Origin: Turnera subulata
Lineage: Eukaryota; Streptophyta; Magnoliopsida; Malpighiales; Passifloraceae
Direction of reading: 5' to 3'
Assembly: GCA_028386065.3 (NCBI GenBank)
Contig: JAKUCV010000994.1
Coordinates: 44,304 to 108,303, forward strand
Length of the DNA stretch: 64,000 nt
Both the position numbers and the translations under genes were made by a program. This document shows, piece by piece, positions 1-14,586 of this stretch. Each line of letters opens with the position of its first letter. Within the stretch, counting starts at the first letter, position 1. The notes under the pieces are model-generated. The model saw only the letters and a program-made list of their open reading frames with translations, searched no databases and was not told the origin of the DNA.

Positions 1-38
1 TTATATGATTACTTACAATTTTGCTTCTACCTTTGCAG

Positions 39-3000
39 CTTTGGGAGAATGGTTGCTTGCTTCCGCTATGCTTCCATTGATGTTCATTCAGTTTTTCTTC
101 CACCACCAAAAGTTGAGTTTAACTATCATAATCAAGAGTGGATCCAAGGAGAGTCAAAGGAGGTAAACTACAACCAATCTTGTCGCCAAAACCTTTTGAG
201 TTTACAAAATTTATTAAGACTCTTCAACTTGTCTAACAGGTGTCTCACCGAGCACAGCTCTTATTTTCGGAGGTATATGATGCTCTTGATCGAATATCAA
301 AGAAGATGTTAGGCGGGGGGTTGAAGGAAACTGATGTTAAACCCCCTGAAGCCTCAAGAATTTGTTTTCTAGAACTTAGAGGGATGCTCCAAAAAGAGAA
401 AGAGGAATTCGAGGTAACTTGCTTGGGATGAGTACATATTCTTGATTTCAAATGCATACACAATTAACCTAATCTATGTAAAGAAGACTAGGAGAGGAAT
501 AATCTGCTTACTTGCAAATCATAATTTATGGCCACACTTTCCTTCAAGTATATTGAATTGCTTTCAACTAATTTCATTTGTTTACATAAGATGATTTTGG
601 TTACATGTCTAATGTGATACTAATAATAATGTTTGATTCTAATTGGCTTGGCTTCATGCTACCAATTTGGACTTGGTAAAACTTTATCAAACTTTTGTGC
701 TTGTTGCTTCTCAGTTTACCCACATTCAGATTCTTCATCTCTTGTCCGAGTTATTATGTGAAAAATGTAATGCCTTTGTGTAGATGTATGATCAATCACT
801 GACACAATGACTGACACAATGTTGTCCAGGAAGCATTGCAGAAAATACCAAGAGAGGCAAAAGTTGGTCAGCCTGCTGTTGATGTTCTTGAGATCAATAA
901 ACTGCAGAGAGTTTTACTAATCCTGTCCTACATCTGGGACCAACGCCTTATCTATGCTGTCAATTTAAGTAACAACAGTCTCAGGGAAGGTCATAGGACT
1001 GTCGTGGCAAACCTCAAGGATAGACGTGTTATTTCCACAGAGAAACTTGTCGAGATGGATGATAGTTCTTATCCAGTGAAAAGCTTGGACAGTTGTGATT
1101 CGTTTCTTTTGGACACGAAGCTGGATAGAGATGTTAATCAAGGCGGAAACGGTAACCAGTTAGGCTCAGTTGATAAAGGACAGGACATAAGTTTGGACCC
1201 CAACGTCAGGAATGAAACTGGAATTTCTCTCTCAGCTAGTGAAAATATCAATGAGACAACTATGACACTCGAATCTGGAACGGTAGTACGAAAGGTCCGA
1301 TCAGAAGGGGGGTTTCCAGTTTCTGCAAATCTATCTGATACTGCTGATGCAGCATGTAAAGTTGCAAGTTACCCATTTAGCACAATGCCTGATAAGAACA
1401 GTTCATCTCTTCCTGATTCAAGTCTGGTTACTACAGCTCGCAAAAGTTCTGAAGCAAAAATGGTAGCTGTTAACGAAGGAGGGAATGAGTTTGAGCCTAC
1501 TCTTAGCCAGGAATTGGCTGCAAAGGGTCCTTGCAAAGTAGAGAGCTTTACAAGTGGGATGGATATTCATATACCATATGCAAACTTACATTGTTCGTTA
1601 AGTAGTATTTTGTCATTGAATGCCCAAAAACTTGGTCTTAGCGAGTATACTCCTGTGTACATTTCACAGCTTAGGGAATTCGAACAGCAGAGTGGTGCTA
1701 GATTACTTCTGCCTCTTGGTATTAATGACACTGTTATTCCTGTTTATGATGATGAACCTACCAGCATCATAGCCCATGCACTAGTTTCAACCGATTATGT
1801 TAAGCAGATGACTGAGCTTGAAAAGCTAAGAAGCTCCGGAGAGTTGGGAGCTTCATTTCCCCCATCCGAGTCAGTGAATCTACTGTCACATAACTCTTTT
1901 GATGACTCAGCTTCTGATGTGTATAGAAGTTTAGCAACTGCAGAGGAGAGCATCTTATCATTGTCTGCCTCTCTAGGTTCCCTGAACTTAGATCCTTTTC
2001 TGTCGACAAAGGATTTGCATGCCAGAGTTTCTTTCACTGATGATGGTCCACTTGGGAAAGTGAAATATTCAGTGACCTGTTACTTTGCTAAGCGGTTTGA
2101 GGCCTTGAGGAGAATTTGTTGTCCATCTGACTTAGATTTCGTCCGATCTCTCAGTCGTTGTAAGAAATGGGGGGCCCAAGGTGGCAAAAGCAATGTTTTC
2201 TTTGCTAAGACATTGGATGATCGATTTATCATAAAACAGGTCACAAAGACGGAGCTAGAATCATTCATGGAGTTTGGTCCGGCATATTTTAAGTACTTAT
2301 CTGAATCTATAAGTACAGGAAGTCCAACTTGCCTGGCAAAGATCCTTGGAATTTATCAGGTATTAGTTGCTCTACTGCTGTCTTTTGAATTCTAAGGTCT
2401 GATTAGGAATATAACCAACCAAGGTCTAATTGATCAGCAATGTTCACCTTCTTATTGGCACCCTTGGAGGTTTGTATTATCCATGAATCTATCTTGTGTT
2501 GTGCCAGAGCTTCTTGTCATCCATTGTCTCTTAGGATAGAACGTGCAAAATTGTTTAATAATGTGGACTAAAATACACAGCCAATATCTTACTTCATTTT
2601 CTACATCACGAGACTGCAGATTCTTAATGCATGATCTGGCAGGGATACTGATATGGTTTGGTTGATCTGTATATTTTTACAGGTTTCATCGAAACACATC
2701 AAAGGGGGTAAAGAAACAAAAATGGATGTTTTGGTGATGGAAAATCTTCTATTTAGGCGCAATGTTACTAGGCTTTATGACCTGAAGGGATCTTCTAGAT
2801 CGCGGTACAATGCAGATACGAGCGGAAACAATAAAGTTCTGCTGGACCAAAATTTAATTGAAGCAATGCCGACCTCTCCAATTTTTGTGGGGAACAAGGC
2901 AAAACGGTTGCTGGAGAGAGCTGTCTGGAACGATACTTCATTTCTTGCTGTAAGTTAGAATTGAACTGAATTATATTTTATGTTGACGGTTTATTGTGGT

Positions 3001-3531
3001 TAACCTCTGTCTACCTGCCTGCCCGCTTTTTGTCTCTTGAATATTCTCTCTGATTCCTTTCTAGTACATGTGGCCATGTTACCATTAAATCTTGCGTTCT
3101 CTATATTTGCACCTGTCCTCATATATGTGTGCATACCATTTTACAAATTGCTGGAACAAGCTTATGCACCTTGAAATGTGCTGAGTAGTTGTCATATATT
3201 CTTGCAGTCAATTGATGTAATGGACTACTCATTACTGGTTGGGGTGGACGAGGAAAGGCATGAGTTGGTCCTTGGTATAATTGATTTTATGAGGCAGTAT
3301 ACATGGGACAAGCACCTTGAAACTTGGGTTAAGACCTCAGGCATCCTTGGTGGGTCTAAGAACACTACACCAACTGTCATATCACCTCAGCAATACAAAA
3401 AACGTTTCAGGAAAGCTATGACTGCTTATTTTCTTATGGTCCCGGATCAGTGGTCTCCCAAAATCATTCCCAGTGCTTCTCAATCAGATCTCAATGAGGA
3501 ACATTTGCAAGGTGTGGCCTCTGTTGACTGA
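39..3531 (+). CDS. FAB1: FAB1-type phosphatidylinositol-3-phosphate 5-kinase, C-terminal five exons (5' truncated by window)
   Basis: This family phosphorylates PtdIns3P to PtdIns(3,5)P2 on endosomal and vacuolar membranes. Five exons are visible: 39-162, 240-413, 830-2359, 2683-2949 and 3208-3531 (TGA). All have AG/GT borders and join in one frame of 805 codons. The first two exons carry the conserved stretch before the kinase (GRMVACFRYASIDVHSV; GMLQKEKEEFE). The 1,530-bp third exon holds a poorly conserved Ser/Asn-rich linker, then the start of the PIP-kinase domain with GAQGGKSNVFFAKTL and the lysine segment FIIKQVTK. The fourth has DLKGSSRSRYN and MPTSPIFVGNKAKRLLERAVW. The fifth has VMDYSLLVGVDEE, the IIDF motif and a substrate loop ending in YKKRFRKAM. 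The FYVE and chaperonin-like parts expected in FAB1A/B would lie upstream, so A, B or C/D class cannot be decided. No break is seen. Confidence 0.95.
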
Positions 3532-5524
3532 TTGATTCTTTAGTCTGAAGCATTACCCCTGTAAATGTTATATGTTGAATGCCAATTTTCCTTCTGTTTC
3601 TCTTATAATTTTTTCTCTGTTCTACTGGTATTTTTGGATGGAGACATCGATATCTGCTTCTTTCTTTCTTTTCTTTTTTAAATTATTTTTGTTACTTGGG
3701 TACCTTACCCCATTATATACTGTTGATACATGAATCACCCAAATTTTTTTGGTCATAAGAAGGAAAAGTTAACGGTGGAATACTTCTCATGAAATCCTTG
3801 CTGCAAGACACTAGTGGGAAGAATGTGAAGGATACTCGCGGCAACTTTCATATTTATACTGTTGCCAGTATTTATTTTAATTCCTCAGTAGGCAACCATG
3901 TTCTGTTCTGTTTTTTTTTTTTTCTTTCTAGATTGTAATTTGCTGGAGGTTTCTTCATATGACTGATTTTTAAGCTGTACATTCACCACCCACCTTTATA
4001 GTAGGTCGGGTTCTAAAATTGTTGTCTTGAATCATCGAATGTGGAGCATGATTAGGATATATCATGTATGCATCAGGTCCAGCAATTACGCAGCTGCCGC
4101 CTGGATGAGAGCTGTCTGTTTGTGTTGTTGGACAAGATATGAAAGCATAAAATGCATATGTAAACGCAAACTGTTGGGAAAGACTCGCTTTTAGTTGGAG
4201 ATTCTAATCTCCGTGGAAACTTTATCTTCTTCATGTATATTGCGCATACCGGGGAAACCCTATCTGGCAGTCTGAATTCAGTTGGTCTTTTCCCTTTTTT
4301 GTTTTGTCGTAATTTAGATGGTCCTTTAATTGAAGTACTAGAGAAATTTGATGGTGAAACTCTAGGGAAAATGTTGCCACAGGCTTTACTTTTATCGGAC
4401 CACGAGCGCTGCAATGTGTCGTGGACTGGGTTTTAGAACTTCAAAATATTGGATATTAGCCATAAAGAAACTGCCACCGTACCGATGACCCTAGGTTGGA
4501 AAAGTTAGCCATGTTTTGGTCAAAGTTATATTGTTTCTACAATGGCTATAAGCATATAAGCTGTACTATGACCTCTATTATTTCCGATTGCATTCCAGAA
4601 CATCTGTTGGACTCCTTCCATAATCGTGACTTCGACACCCCCTTCATAAGGCCTGATCGCTTGTTGCTTTGAGACGGCCCTAATTCTTAGACTTCCAAAC
4701 TCGGCCAGTTTGATCCAGTTGGTTTCTTTGCTTTGCTTCACGAACTCATCATGGCCTCTAGTTACACCTCCTACAGAAGATACCGGAATTTTAAGGTGGA
4801 GTCACTGTCCTGGCGGCTGGCCGATCCGCGTATCCTTTACCCCACTTCCCATATCCTTCAGAACACCCGACTTAATATTTGCATAAACTAGCTCTAACGG
4901 CAAACGCAAAGGTTGAGGATTTGGTTTTGGATACAGAAAGGGCAATATGAGTAGCCTGAGATTGCTGTGTCGTCGAGTCCTTCATGTTCGTAATTCATAA
5001 GCCCCAACGGCTGGATGACAGCGTATACCAATAGTCATGAGCTCAGTATATGATTTATTTATTTGGTTGAAACCAAAAGCCTGCTCTCAACAAACGGATT
5101 GAACAATACAAACAATCACCGTAATCATTTCCAGCAGCAAGAACAAGTCATTGTAATATGCCTTCTAGGACCAAAACAAGGAAACATAACATTATCAAAT
5201 GAAACTATATTTGAAACGATAAAATTGTATCAATCGTGTGTTGGAATAATCATATTACAAAGAACGAATTGGATCTGTTATACACATAAGAGTGCTAAAC
5301 TACTCATTCACTTGCGTATTCCTCGCTATCATGTATAAAGGAAAAAATATATAACACCTCTCTAGAGTTCCTTTTCCGCGGAATCTCTCCAAGTTTCAAC
5401 ATTACCAAGGGCATCGGCAACTGTGGATCCTGCTTTCTAACCACAAACCAAGACGGCTTATGTGGTCAACTTCTAACAATAAAATGAAATTTTAGATGAG
5501 AAAATTGCAGACTCGATATGTATC
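3532..5524. other. FAB1-COG3 convergent intergenic region
   Basis: Two genes converge here, so this stretch holds both 3' untranslated regions. The T-rich part just after the FAB1 stop is the likely FAB1 3' UTR. Open frames at 4073-4436 and 5063-5338 show no recognisable domain and no splice pattern. I see no RNA gene or clear repeat. Confidence 0.5.
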
Positions 5525-8500
5525 CTACAAGAGATTGTCAAGTTCTGTCTGCAGATCCTGTATAGACACCATATTGATTATGGTCTGTTCTTCGGGTGAA
5601 TACTCTGCCTTGATTAGTTTTTGTACTTGAATGTGAGCTTCCACAATATTTGTCCTGCATGGAGGATGGCATATCAGCATATCCCAATATCATAGTCCCA
5701 AAATAACATTCTTAAAGCTTTTGATAAATAATGATGTACAAATCACACCCACAAACTTTCTCTCAATTTATTAGGAGATTTCGAGCAAAGAGATCAAGAT
5801 CAAGACATCAAGGATGTGAGACCATAATTGCAATTTTAACCACATGATAATTTTAAAGGTCACAAATATTCATACATCACAGGGTCAAAGATCAGTCTTA
5901 CTTTATTGGTTTGAAAAGTATTGACCGTGTCGAGGGGTTTTGCAGATAAAGCTTCATCTTTGCCATCACTTTCGGCAATTCCTGCTGAATGGCAGTGTTG
6001 ACCTGCTCAGAAACAGAGTACATTGGATCATCAAATTAGATGACAGCAATTTTACGGTTTGCTAATCTGAAATGTAATACAGGTCAACTAGGTCCAGACA
6101 CCAGAATTCTATAGATCAAAGACATAATACAAAACTATAAGCCAGGGTAATGCATCTGACTTTCATCTTTGTTTAGGCATTCTTCCCTCTTTTGAATAAT
6201 GAGCAAACTTTCATGTTACACGTTATTAGTTTCGAATTAAGGGATAAATTACTACCACCTCTGACAACCATCCATGTGCTGAATCTGTCCCAAGTGATTA
6301 AGATAGATGGCATACCTTCTGAACCAGTTCAGCAACCTTATCAGGAGTGGCAAAGGCTTGATCCTTAAGCGGCTTGGTCATAATGCTGTCCACTTTCTGA
6401 TTTTGACTACCAGAGGACAAAGCAACTTTCACAGCCGTCACCTAGAAAAGCAGATGGCAAAATTATAGTTCGAGATGGTCATAGAATTTTTTAAAAATAC
6501 ACACAAATATAGAAGCATGACTAAAACTTTCCCAACAGTTAGCAGGAAAGATTGATCACTATTCCCCCAAGCGACACCCCCTTCTCTAAATGCAAACTTT
6601 TGAATAGAAAGGTATCCAAAATTTTGAGAATTATCAACCTTGGCGACAAATGAAAGCATTGGATCCACAACCAGCTTAGTTACTGACATAATGAACTCCT
6701 CACAAGTGGCTTTCAGGCTTTTCTCCAGTTCCTGGAAATTAAAAAAAAAACATGTCATTACCAAGGAGAAAGATTGATAAATTAAGGCAGTAAACAAAGA
6801 AATTGCAGGAGCAACTGAAAATTCATGTATGCTACTTCAAGCCTAAACATTGTATTGTGGTCCAATTTGGAAAGGAACAATAACCAGAGGTGTGTACACA
6901 AAAAGTTTTAAGATAATTAAGCTTCAGAGAGTGGATTAGTTACCAAGTGAAAATGTACCTCCACATTCCACAAGTAAAAAATTTCAGTATGTCACACGGA
7001 AAGTATCTCATGCGATTTCTAGCTTTTAATCAGAAGATGGTTTCTGGTCTAAAAACATTACCTGCATGAAACTAAAAGATCGACTGGAAAGAAGTCCTAA
7101 GCTAATGCTCAAATCAAGCATGGAATAATGCCAGGGACACCAAGACTTTCTAAAGAAATTACTCTTACTACAATATGTGACATGATTTTATTGGATATGA
7201 AGTGGACGTGATGCGATAATTCAAACTTCAAAAAAAATGATGAACGGTTGTGATATATAGCACAGTAAGAGAATCTTAATATCTCTAGCAGTGTTGATAA
7301 GCAAAATTACAGTATAAATAAACAATCACTTTCAAATGATTGAGGTCAAAGTAGCTGACGAAAATTGGCTCTCTGCCAACGGGCTAATAGCTCTTGAAAA
7401 TCCAAAAGCTTAAAGGTGTCAAAAGAAGAACAATATTTCTTAATGTGGACTGGAGTTCCTTAAAAGCATTTCAATACAAGTAACCACTACACTATGCACC
7501 ACATGCTAGTCTAACCTAACGCTACACCAGTTACAGAGTTGGTATCCTCAGTTCACAGTAATTTTTATACAATCAACAGAGAAAACAAAGATATAGAAAT
7601 TAAAAGGAGATGCAACAACAAAGAAAACCAAGCATCACAGAGAAAACCACGAGTCAATAAAATGCCACGAGCAGTCACAAATTGTGCTATGTTGACCATC
7701 TTTCTGGTTAGGTAGGAAGAAACTCAAAGTTGTTTTCATTAAAGACTCACAAAAGTGTAAGCTTTCCCTTAAGAGTAATCTAATAAGTGAATGAACAGAA
7801 ATGCCCCTCTAAGGGGAAATAGGCAGTAGAGTGAATAAATGGTACAAGAAATATAAACTTTAGTTATAGTTAACAAACACAATTGCAGTGAGTATTGATC
7901 CATAATGGCTTATGGATATATTTACTTCATCATTCGAGTTCAGGCATCCTCTTCATTTCATCATAATAAAATCTCTTGTTGAAAGGAAAACAAAAAAGAC
8001 AACTGAAAAAAAAGGGATGAAATTTCTCATATGCGACAACAGATAAAATAACCATAGTGGTTAATAATAACAAGACCAACCTTCTTGGCATCTACTTGAC
8101 TTTCCAGAACGCGGGGGGATAAGGTCCTTGCCAGTGAAGTTGATCTTGACCAGTCGAACAGTGAGGCCTGACCTCTAAGTATCCTTCTCAAGTGTTCCTG
8201 GTGAGATAGAAATGCAAAATAAGATGTTACTTCTCGTTTACAAATACAAAAATGATATTCACTAAAGATAGGCATTCTGAACTAACGTAAGCAACAAAAG
8301 AAATTATCAGTAGAATAACCAATATATGCATGCTAAAGTTTGATTATACAGGCTTAAACATTGAAGTTCATCAATGTACACGAATAGCTTGCATATTACC
8401 ATAACATCATCATTTCTCCATTTTATATTTCCCTCATGAAATGAGAATGTCAGTTAGGGTTTTAAGATATTAATAATTCAAGCAACTGAATGGGGATTCA

Positions 8501-11500
8501 ACTTGAGTAAAACTAACCAGCAAATGTGAGAAATCAAGTTCCTTGTATGTGACAGAAAATTCTATATCAAATGGTGCGATCTGAAACAAGAAAACAGAAC
8601 TTAGGGTCATTAGCATATACCATATAATAGAAAAGGCAATAGAGAATCACAAGGAACCGCTAATATAACCTGCTCTCTTAAGATTAAAAGATGCTTGATA
8701 AGGAAAAGCTGTGCATCCATTGCTGTTGTTCTCTTTGCAATGAGCTTACTTGCTTTCTGCAACATATATATTTAGGGTGCATCAAATAGTGGTACCACTA
8801 ATTCAAAAAGAATTTCCAACTGTTGACTATGAAAAAATAATCAGAATCGATGTTTAGCTTGCTCACCTGGATAGACACGGAACAGACTTCTACAGCTTCC
8901 TGATAAATAGAAACCACAAAGAAAAAAATAAAATTAGCATTGAACCAAATGGACAGGAAGAGGCATCCATTATATAATCACAATAAATTTCAGCAATACT
9001 CTTTGTGCAAAGATCTATACCTGTGCTAAACCAGTAAACACAGATGGTTCTAGACAACGATACAACTTTGAAAGGCATGATATGGTTCGCTCTAGAGGCG
9101 GGTACCAAGCTTTAAATACATCCGGGTTCCCATCATCCTGCTAAATAAGATTCAAAACAAAATTAATAAGACAGGATTTCATCTCTGAAAGCACCTGCTA
9201 GAATTGGAATCTGTCATCCAAACAAATTAACTTCTGCGATAAGATTAAACATTACGCTTAACAGCACATCAGTTACCATATAGAGTGTATGGTTACAGGA
9301 ATCTATCCGACTTGCCTAATTGTTGCAAGCTTCATCATAGTAAGTATCCATATCCTACGTTATCAGGGCACAAATATGCGCCCCAAAGGGAGAGATTATC
9401 ATGCTGGGAAGTCCCATGTTAGTCTACTAGAAAATATTACATTTTGCCCAAGAAAACAAAGCAAAAGAGGCGGTTATATTTTCAGTCAGTCACATCCATT
9501 TTGGGGAATTTGAAGAGCCTAGTACCTAAATAGCGGTGCACACTCATCAGTAGTGCCAACAAAATGTAACTACATCAGAGATATCGATATCCATTCCAGT
9601 ATGGAGGCATTTTTTCATTCTCATCAGTGTGAAATCCTTGGATGGCACAAGAACTCAATTGGAATTTCAACATTCACATTAGAGGTATCTGCCTCCATAA
9701 GCTGAAAGTAGTAAGGTAGCAGCACAAAGACACTTACCGAAGTAGTTTCAGATTTCACCTCAACAGATCTCTCCAGCTTTGTTGGGTAATCCAAGTCTTC
9801 ATCAGAAGGAATATAGTTCGCTATCTGGAAAAGTAAAAACAAAAAACTTCAGAGTACTACCTACCTTAAGCATTCCAAATACAGTGGAGATGCCATGAAA
9901 GCACCGGCAAATTATGTTCTCCAAAACAATATAACAACTTGGAGAAATAACTCTAGAATTGCTAGCTCGAAGTAATGTAAGGATATCGTTTCTTATTCAC
10001 TTGACATTCTGGTCCATAATGCGGTTGCCCGTCTAAAGCTAATTATTTTCCCACGAAATAAACCTATATCATAAAATACACAACCATCAAATCAATCTGC
10101 TAGATGTTACTGGCAAACTCGAAGTTATTTTTTTCTTCCAAATTTTGCATATAAACAAGGGAGATTTAAAGTTAAACCCCAATGTGATTTATCATCCAAA
10201 GGTGTTTATAATCCTAGATTCAACACAAGGAAGAAAGCCACATAAAACATAACCACCATCAGTTTGATTAAGAACAGTAAACTTTCCAATCCCAGCTGAC
10301 TGCCACTATGACATAAGAAGAGAACAGGCAAGCAGATAGAGCAAATACAAGAAGCAACCATCAAGAAACATACTTCATCACGAATATGTGTCCGAGCACG
10401 GAAAGTCAGCCGCTCATGGACATCAGCTAAAATTCTTTGCAGGGTAGGGCGTAGCCCAGCTAATGACTCACTCCGCCTGCTAGGTTGCTCTCCCAGGACT
10501 TCAACTTTCAGAATATCGACAAGTTCGCACAGAAGATCAATGTTTGTTTCATGAATAAGTTTGGGTCGCAATGTATCATACAAGTAAGTCGATCTGCAAA
10601 GTGGCAATTGCTCGACTAAGAATACCGCGCTCCAGTGTAATGTTGGAAGATAATAAACTCGAAGAAAAAGGTCTGACTAACTTACAAAGGATCTACCAAA
10701 GGAGCCAAACTAGAAATTTCCTCAGAGGAAGATGGGAAAAAATGATTGAAGAGTTGGTGTTCAAGCTGACAAACCTGCAATTCATGCAATCATACAAGCA
10801 GATGACATCAGGCCATGGAGAACAATTCATATAACTCTGTTTGGGGTAAAAGTTAGGGCTGAATTGAGCTCAATCAATAAATGTAGCTCCGTTGTACAAT
10901 CCAGATCAAACAAAATGATCTCTGAAGAAAAAAATCCAATGCACAAAACTATATGTATAGGTCTTCTGATTTTGATGCAAAAAATAAAAGATTCCAAACA
11001 GTAATTTGGAATCATGTAGTCTGATCATAGGTTAATGTCAGTCTAGTTCCCACCTCATTTTTTAAGGGTAGTTTAATTTTGAAACAGGAGGAAATTTATG
11101 GTCAGTTTAGACCATCATATTCTTGCTGCAGCCAATCTGTCAAGAATAATGCTCTACCAATACAAAAGCTAAACTTCACATTCAATTCCAAGGTAGGTAA
11201 ATAAACAATAGCTGATGCATTCCATGGGATAAACCTTCGGAATATTTTTCTACAAACTGGAAGACAATGAGTCAGTATATGGTCCCTATTTGTCATTAAC
11301 AACTGAGCAAAGAAATATAACCTGCATAAGATATGCACAACCAGATCTAGTTAAAGATGGCAAAGCCTCTTTTTTGGCAAACTCGGAAATCCGCTGATGC
11401 ACTATGCCTTTTACCTGGATGACAAAAGAAGAATGGAACCAATCATTAAAGTTTGCTGGTAAAGTTAAGGAAAAGTAACAAATGTAGCAGAAATGATAAT

Positions 11501-14500
11501 TATATACCAAGAAAAGCCGCTGTTCACAGTACAACTTGTGGCATTCTTGAAGGATCTGAACATATTCTTTTCTTGTTGATCTGCTCTCAATCTCCTCCAA
11601 CACAGGCTTAAGCTGCAAATAAGTTTAATTCTCAGCAATTTCAACAGACAGATATCAAAACCGAGCACATAATTTTATCCTACATGTGAACCATTGTTTC
11701 AGAAGAAGTCAATTACACTTGTACAACTAGGCAAGTAACCCATGATACCACCCACTGGTGTGTGTGGTGGCATTGTGCCCCACATCCTGGGTCCAATACC
11801 CAAATATCACTACATTTAGCAATTCTTTAGAAATAACCATAATGAAAATGCTTACATCAACCAATGGTTTGTCAATGGACAAGATCATTAGAAAGGAATC
11901 ATTACCTCATTCGAAGCTGCTTTGAATCTGACATAGATTACAGATGCCTCTACACCCTCAGAAACAGAGGCTGTGGTAGCACCTGCACTTCGTATTGCAG
12001 CTTGGACCTATTAAAGGAAGCAAATTAATCATCTCAGACAGGGCATATTAGACATGTATTAGCCATTAACTTAAGCCTTTTATGTTAATGACAAGTTCAA
12101 ACCTGAGAAGAAGCTCCTTTAAGAACGGAGAGAACATGAGAACGAATCATACCGAGGGCCCGAGACTGTTGAAACATATAAATTGAGTTAGATTGCAAGA
12201 AATTACATGTTCATATTTTCCACTGATCAAATAAATCAGTCACATATACTGCCGACGTCACTTACCTGTAGCTGTCGAAATTTGAGTAAATAAACACTTG
12301 ATTCTGCATATTGTGGATTGCTCTCAACATACCTTAAGAAGGGAGAGAAAGTCAACATATAAGAACAAAAGTTACAACGTTGTATATGCCTAAAGTATAC
12401 ACAAGCACACAGCAGAAGACAGCCAGTTATAAGAATTTGTGCACTTACGATATGCACTCATCAAGTCGTTTGAGCAAAGGCAGAAAGTTCCCATTTCCAA
12501 CGTTCATGTTTGGAGAATAAAAATTAGAAGAAATCTGTAATAATATGAAGAATCACACAATTCATGAGTCTCAAATTAGCAACACAAGTCGACAGACCTA
12601 TGAAGCTTCAGCTAAAACCATTTAGTGAGATATAAATAGGCATCTCCTGATAAAATGGGATGACAAGCAAATGGAAAAGGGGAAAAAAAGATAATGAGAC
12701 GGTTCAAGCAAAAAAATCCCTAGATGAGGTAGCATTCAAACCTTACATTCTCCAATTCATCAAAGTAGTGCAGCTTACTACGAAGTGCTTCAGCAAACTC
12801 TATCAGTCTTTGCTTCTCTACCACCTGCAATAAAAAACCAAAAATGCAAGAGTCTACTCCACCAATTTAAACTGATATCTACTTTTATTAAGATGTCCCT
12901 AGCTACAGCACAAAATTAAACTCAGAGAACAAGACCTAAAGCTCCTGACTCACACAGACTGCTACACTGAGCTAATAATGCCATTCACAGAGTGGGGACT
13001 TGCTCAAGCTATGCATTGACGTTTAAGAGACAGCAGTAAGCAAAAAAAAAAAGTTCTCCAATTTGAAGGAAATTGTTCAGAAATCAAAGCTCAAGTGAAA
13101 GCATTCTACCCCAACTCTATGGTTAGCACGTCCTACAGGTGAAAGATCTAATTTGAAAGTTCAGTCCTGAAAATGAATCCACATTGACTAAACTAAATAG
13201 GCAAACATACCAGTCTGTCACAAGCATCATGGAGAGTTTTAGTCTTTGTGGCCACGGCTTGGTGCTGCAGTTGCAGTTCATTAAACAAGTCAAGTGTTTC
13301 ATCCACCTGGCATTGAAACAAGCTTTTTAGCCATTTTCAAACTGGAAAACACCAAGACTATATAGAACCGAAAGAAAATACAAAGGTAACAAAATTCATC
13401 AACAAGAAAACATGATTTTTTTTTTCAGATAAGAAAAAAAAAAAAAAGCAAACAAAACAAAAATTCTGTAGTATCATACCTGGCGAAGTATATCATCACA
13501 TGTCTGTATACGATCCGTTAAAGTGCTGACATAGTGCTGATACTTCTCCTCTGTCTAAGAACAGCAGACCAAAAGCAGCAAATAAGCAAATCATTCACAA
13601 GAAGAGCAAATACAAAAGGACACCATGAAGCAATTAATCACTGCTCAATAAACCTCTGATTTCATGGCTGATTCAAGGTCCGTAAACCATTTGTAGAACT
13701 GCAACAAAAGAAACACGAAACGCCCGATCACATCCCCTCCCTCAACGGCTATAAAAAAAAGGCAGATGATAATACAACAAGCGATAGAGCTTACCTGATT
13801 AGTGTTAACTAAAACAGCTTCAATGGCTTTAGACTCTCCAAATCCCGTGTCCTCGGCTGTATCAGTCAATCCACCATTTTCCTGCCCCGACATGTGATGA
13901 TCCTGAGCCTGGAAAAGCAAATACTCTCACTGATCATATTGCCACATTGGCACATAGCCCCTAGGGTTTGATAAAAGAGAAAACAACAGCAATAGACGAT
14001 CGGAGGTGAACACTAAGTCTCACCAAATTCACGGGATATGGCCGCTCCGCCACGGCATGAGAGAGCGAGGCGATCGCAGCCTGCTGTTGCTCCGACAACG
14101 GCGCATTCTGCACCGCCACAACAGATTCAGTGCCATTCCACCAAAGTTAACTTACAGAAGAAGCTATGGTTAAACGCAAAAACAGACGCGACGCGCGCGA
14201 AATGTAGATCTCAGGCGCCAGTGATACAGTACGGAACTAAAATGTGGATTTATGCCAGAATTATAGCAAATCGAATGCTCTAAATTGCCTAACCGCCAGT
14301 CGCTGATAATGGAAAAGGCAGATCTAGATATTTAATCGGCATAGTATGGCGTAGAGAAGTGTGAGGACAGATCTAGGAGGAGAAGACGTAGAGAATAATC
14401 TAATGCAGCAATGTGAGGTGCAGAAACTATACTGTGGAGGGGAGGGGATTTAATTTGAACTTTGGTCAGTTGTTGAAGAACTAGAAAGAGGGGAAAACGA

Positions 14501-14586
14501 ACCTGTTCCCAGGTAGAAGCGAAGTTGTATCCCTTGGAAATGGCCACAGATTTGTGGAGGTTAGGGGGACTGGCCTTGGTTGCCAT
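5525..14586 (-). CDS. COG3: Conserved oligomeric Golgi complex subunit 3 (COG3/Sec34)
   Basis: COG3 is a lobe A subunit of the COG tether, which captures retrograde vesicles at the Golgi. I can place 25 exons (high to low): 14503-14586, 14024-14107, 13795-13908, 13654-13698, 13480-13554, 13211-13306, 12747-12824, 12449-12534, 12266-12332, 12103-12165, 11906-12007, 11508-11612, 11322-11414, 10686-10774, 10374-10593, 9738-9824, 9021-9137, 8867-8899, 8670-8756, 8518-8580, 8081-8197, 6639-6731, 6316-6441, 5902-6002, 5525-5654. All junctions are GT..AG, and the sum is 2,355 nt (784 codons plus TAG), the usual plant length. The N-terminus [12 protein letters not shown], the Sec34 region [13 protein letters not shown] (here TEEKYQHYV) and the tail [19 protein letters not shown] are family hallmarks. 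The longest intron is 1,349 bp (6732-8080). No frame damage is seen. Confidence 0.95.

Noticed and set aside
4073..4436. Overlapping frames on both strands after FAB1
   Set aside because: There is no splice context or family feature, and they lie in the convergent 3' region.
11102..11321. A possible extra COG3 exon between 10774 and 11322
   Set aside because: Joining the exon at 11322-11414 directly to 10686-10774 gives the conserved [13 protein letters not shown] without a gap, so the frame at 11102-11338 is intron.
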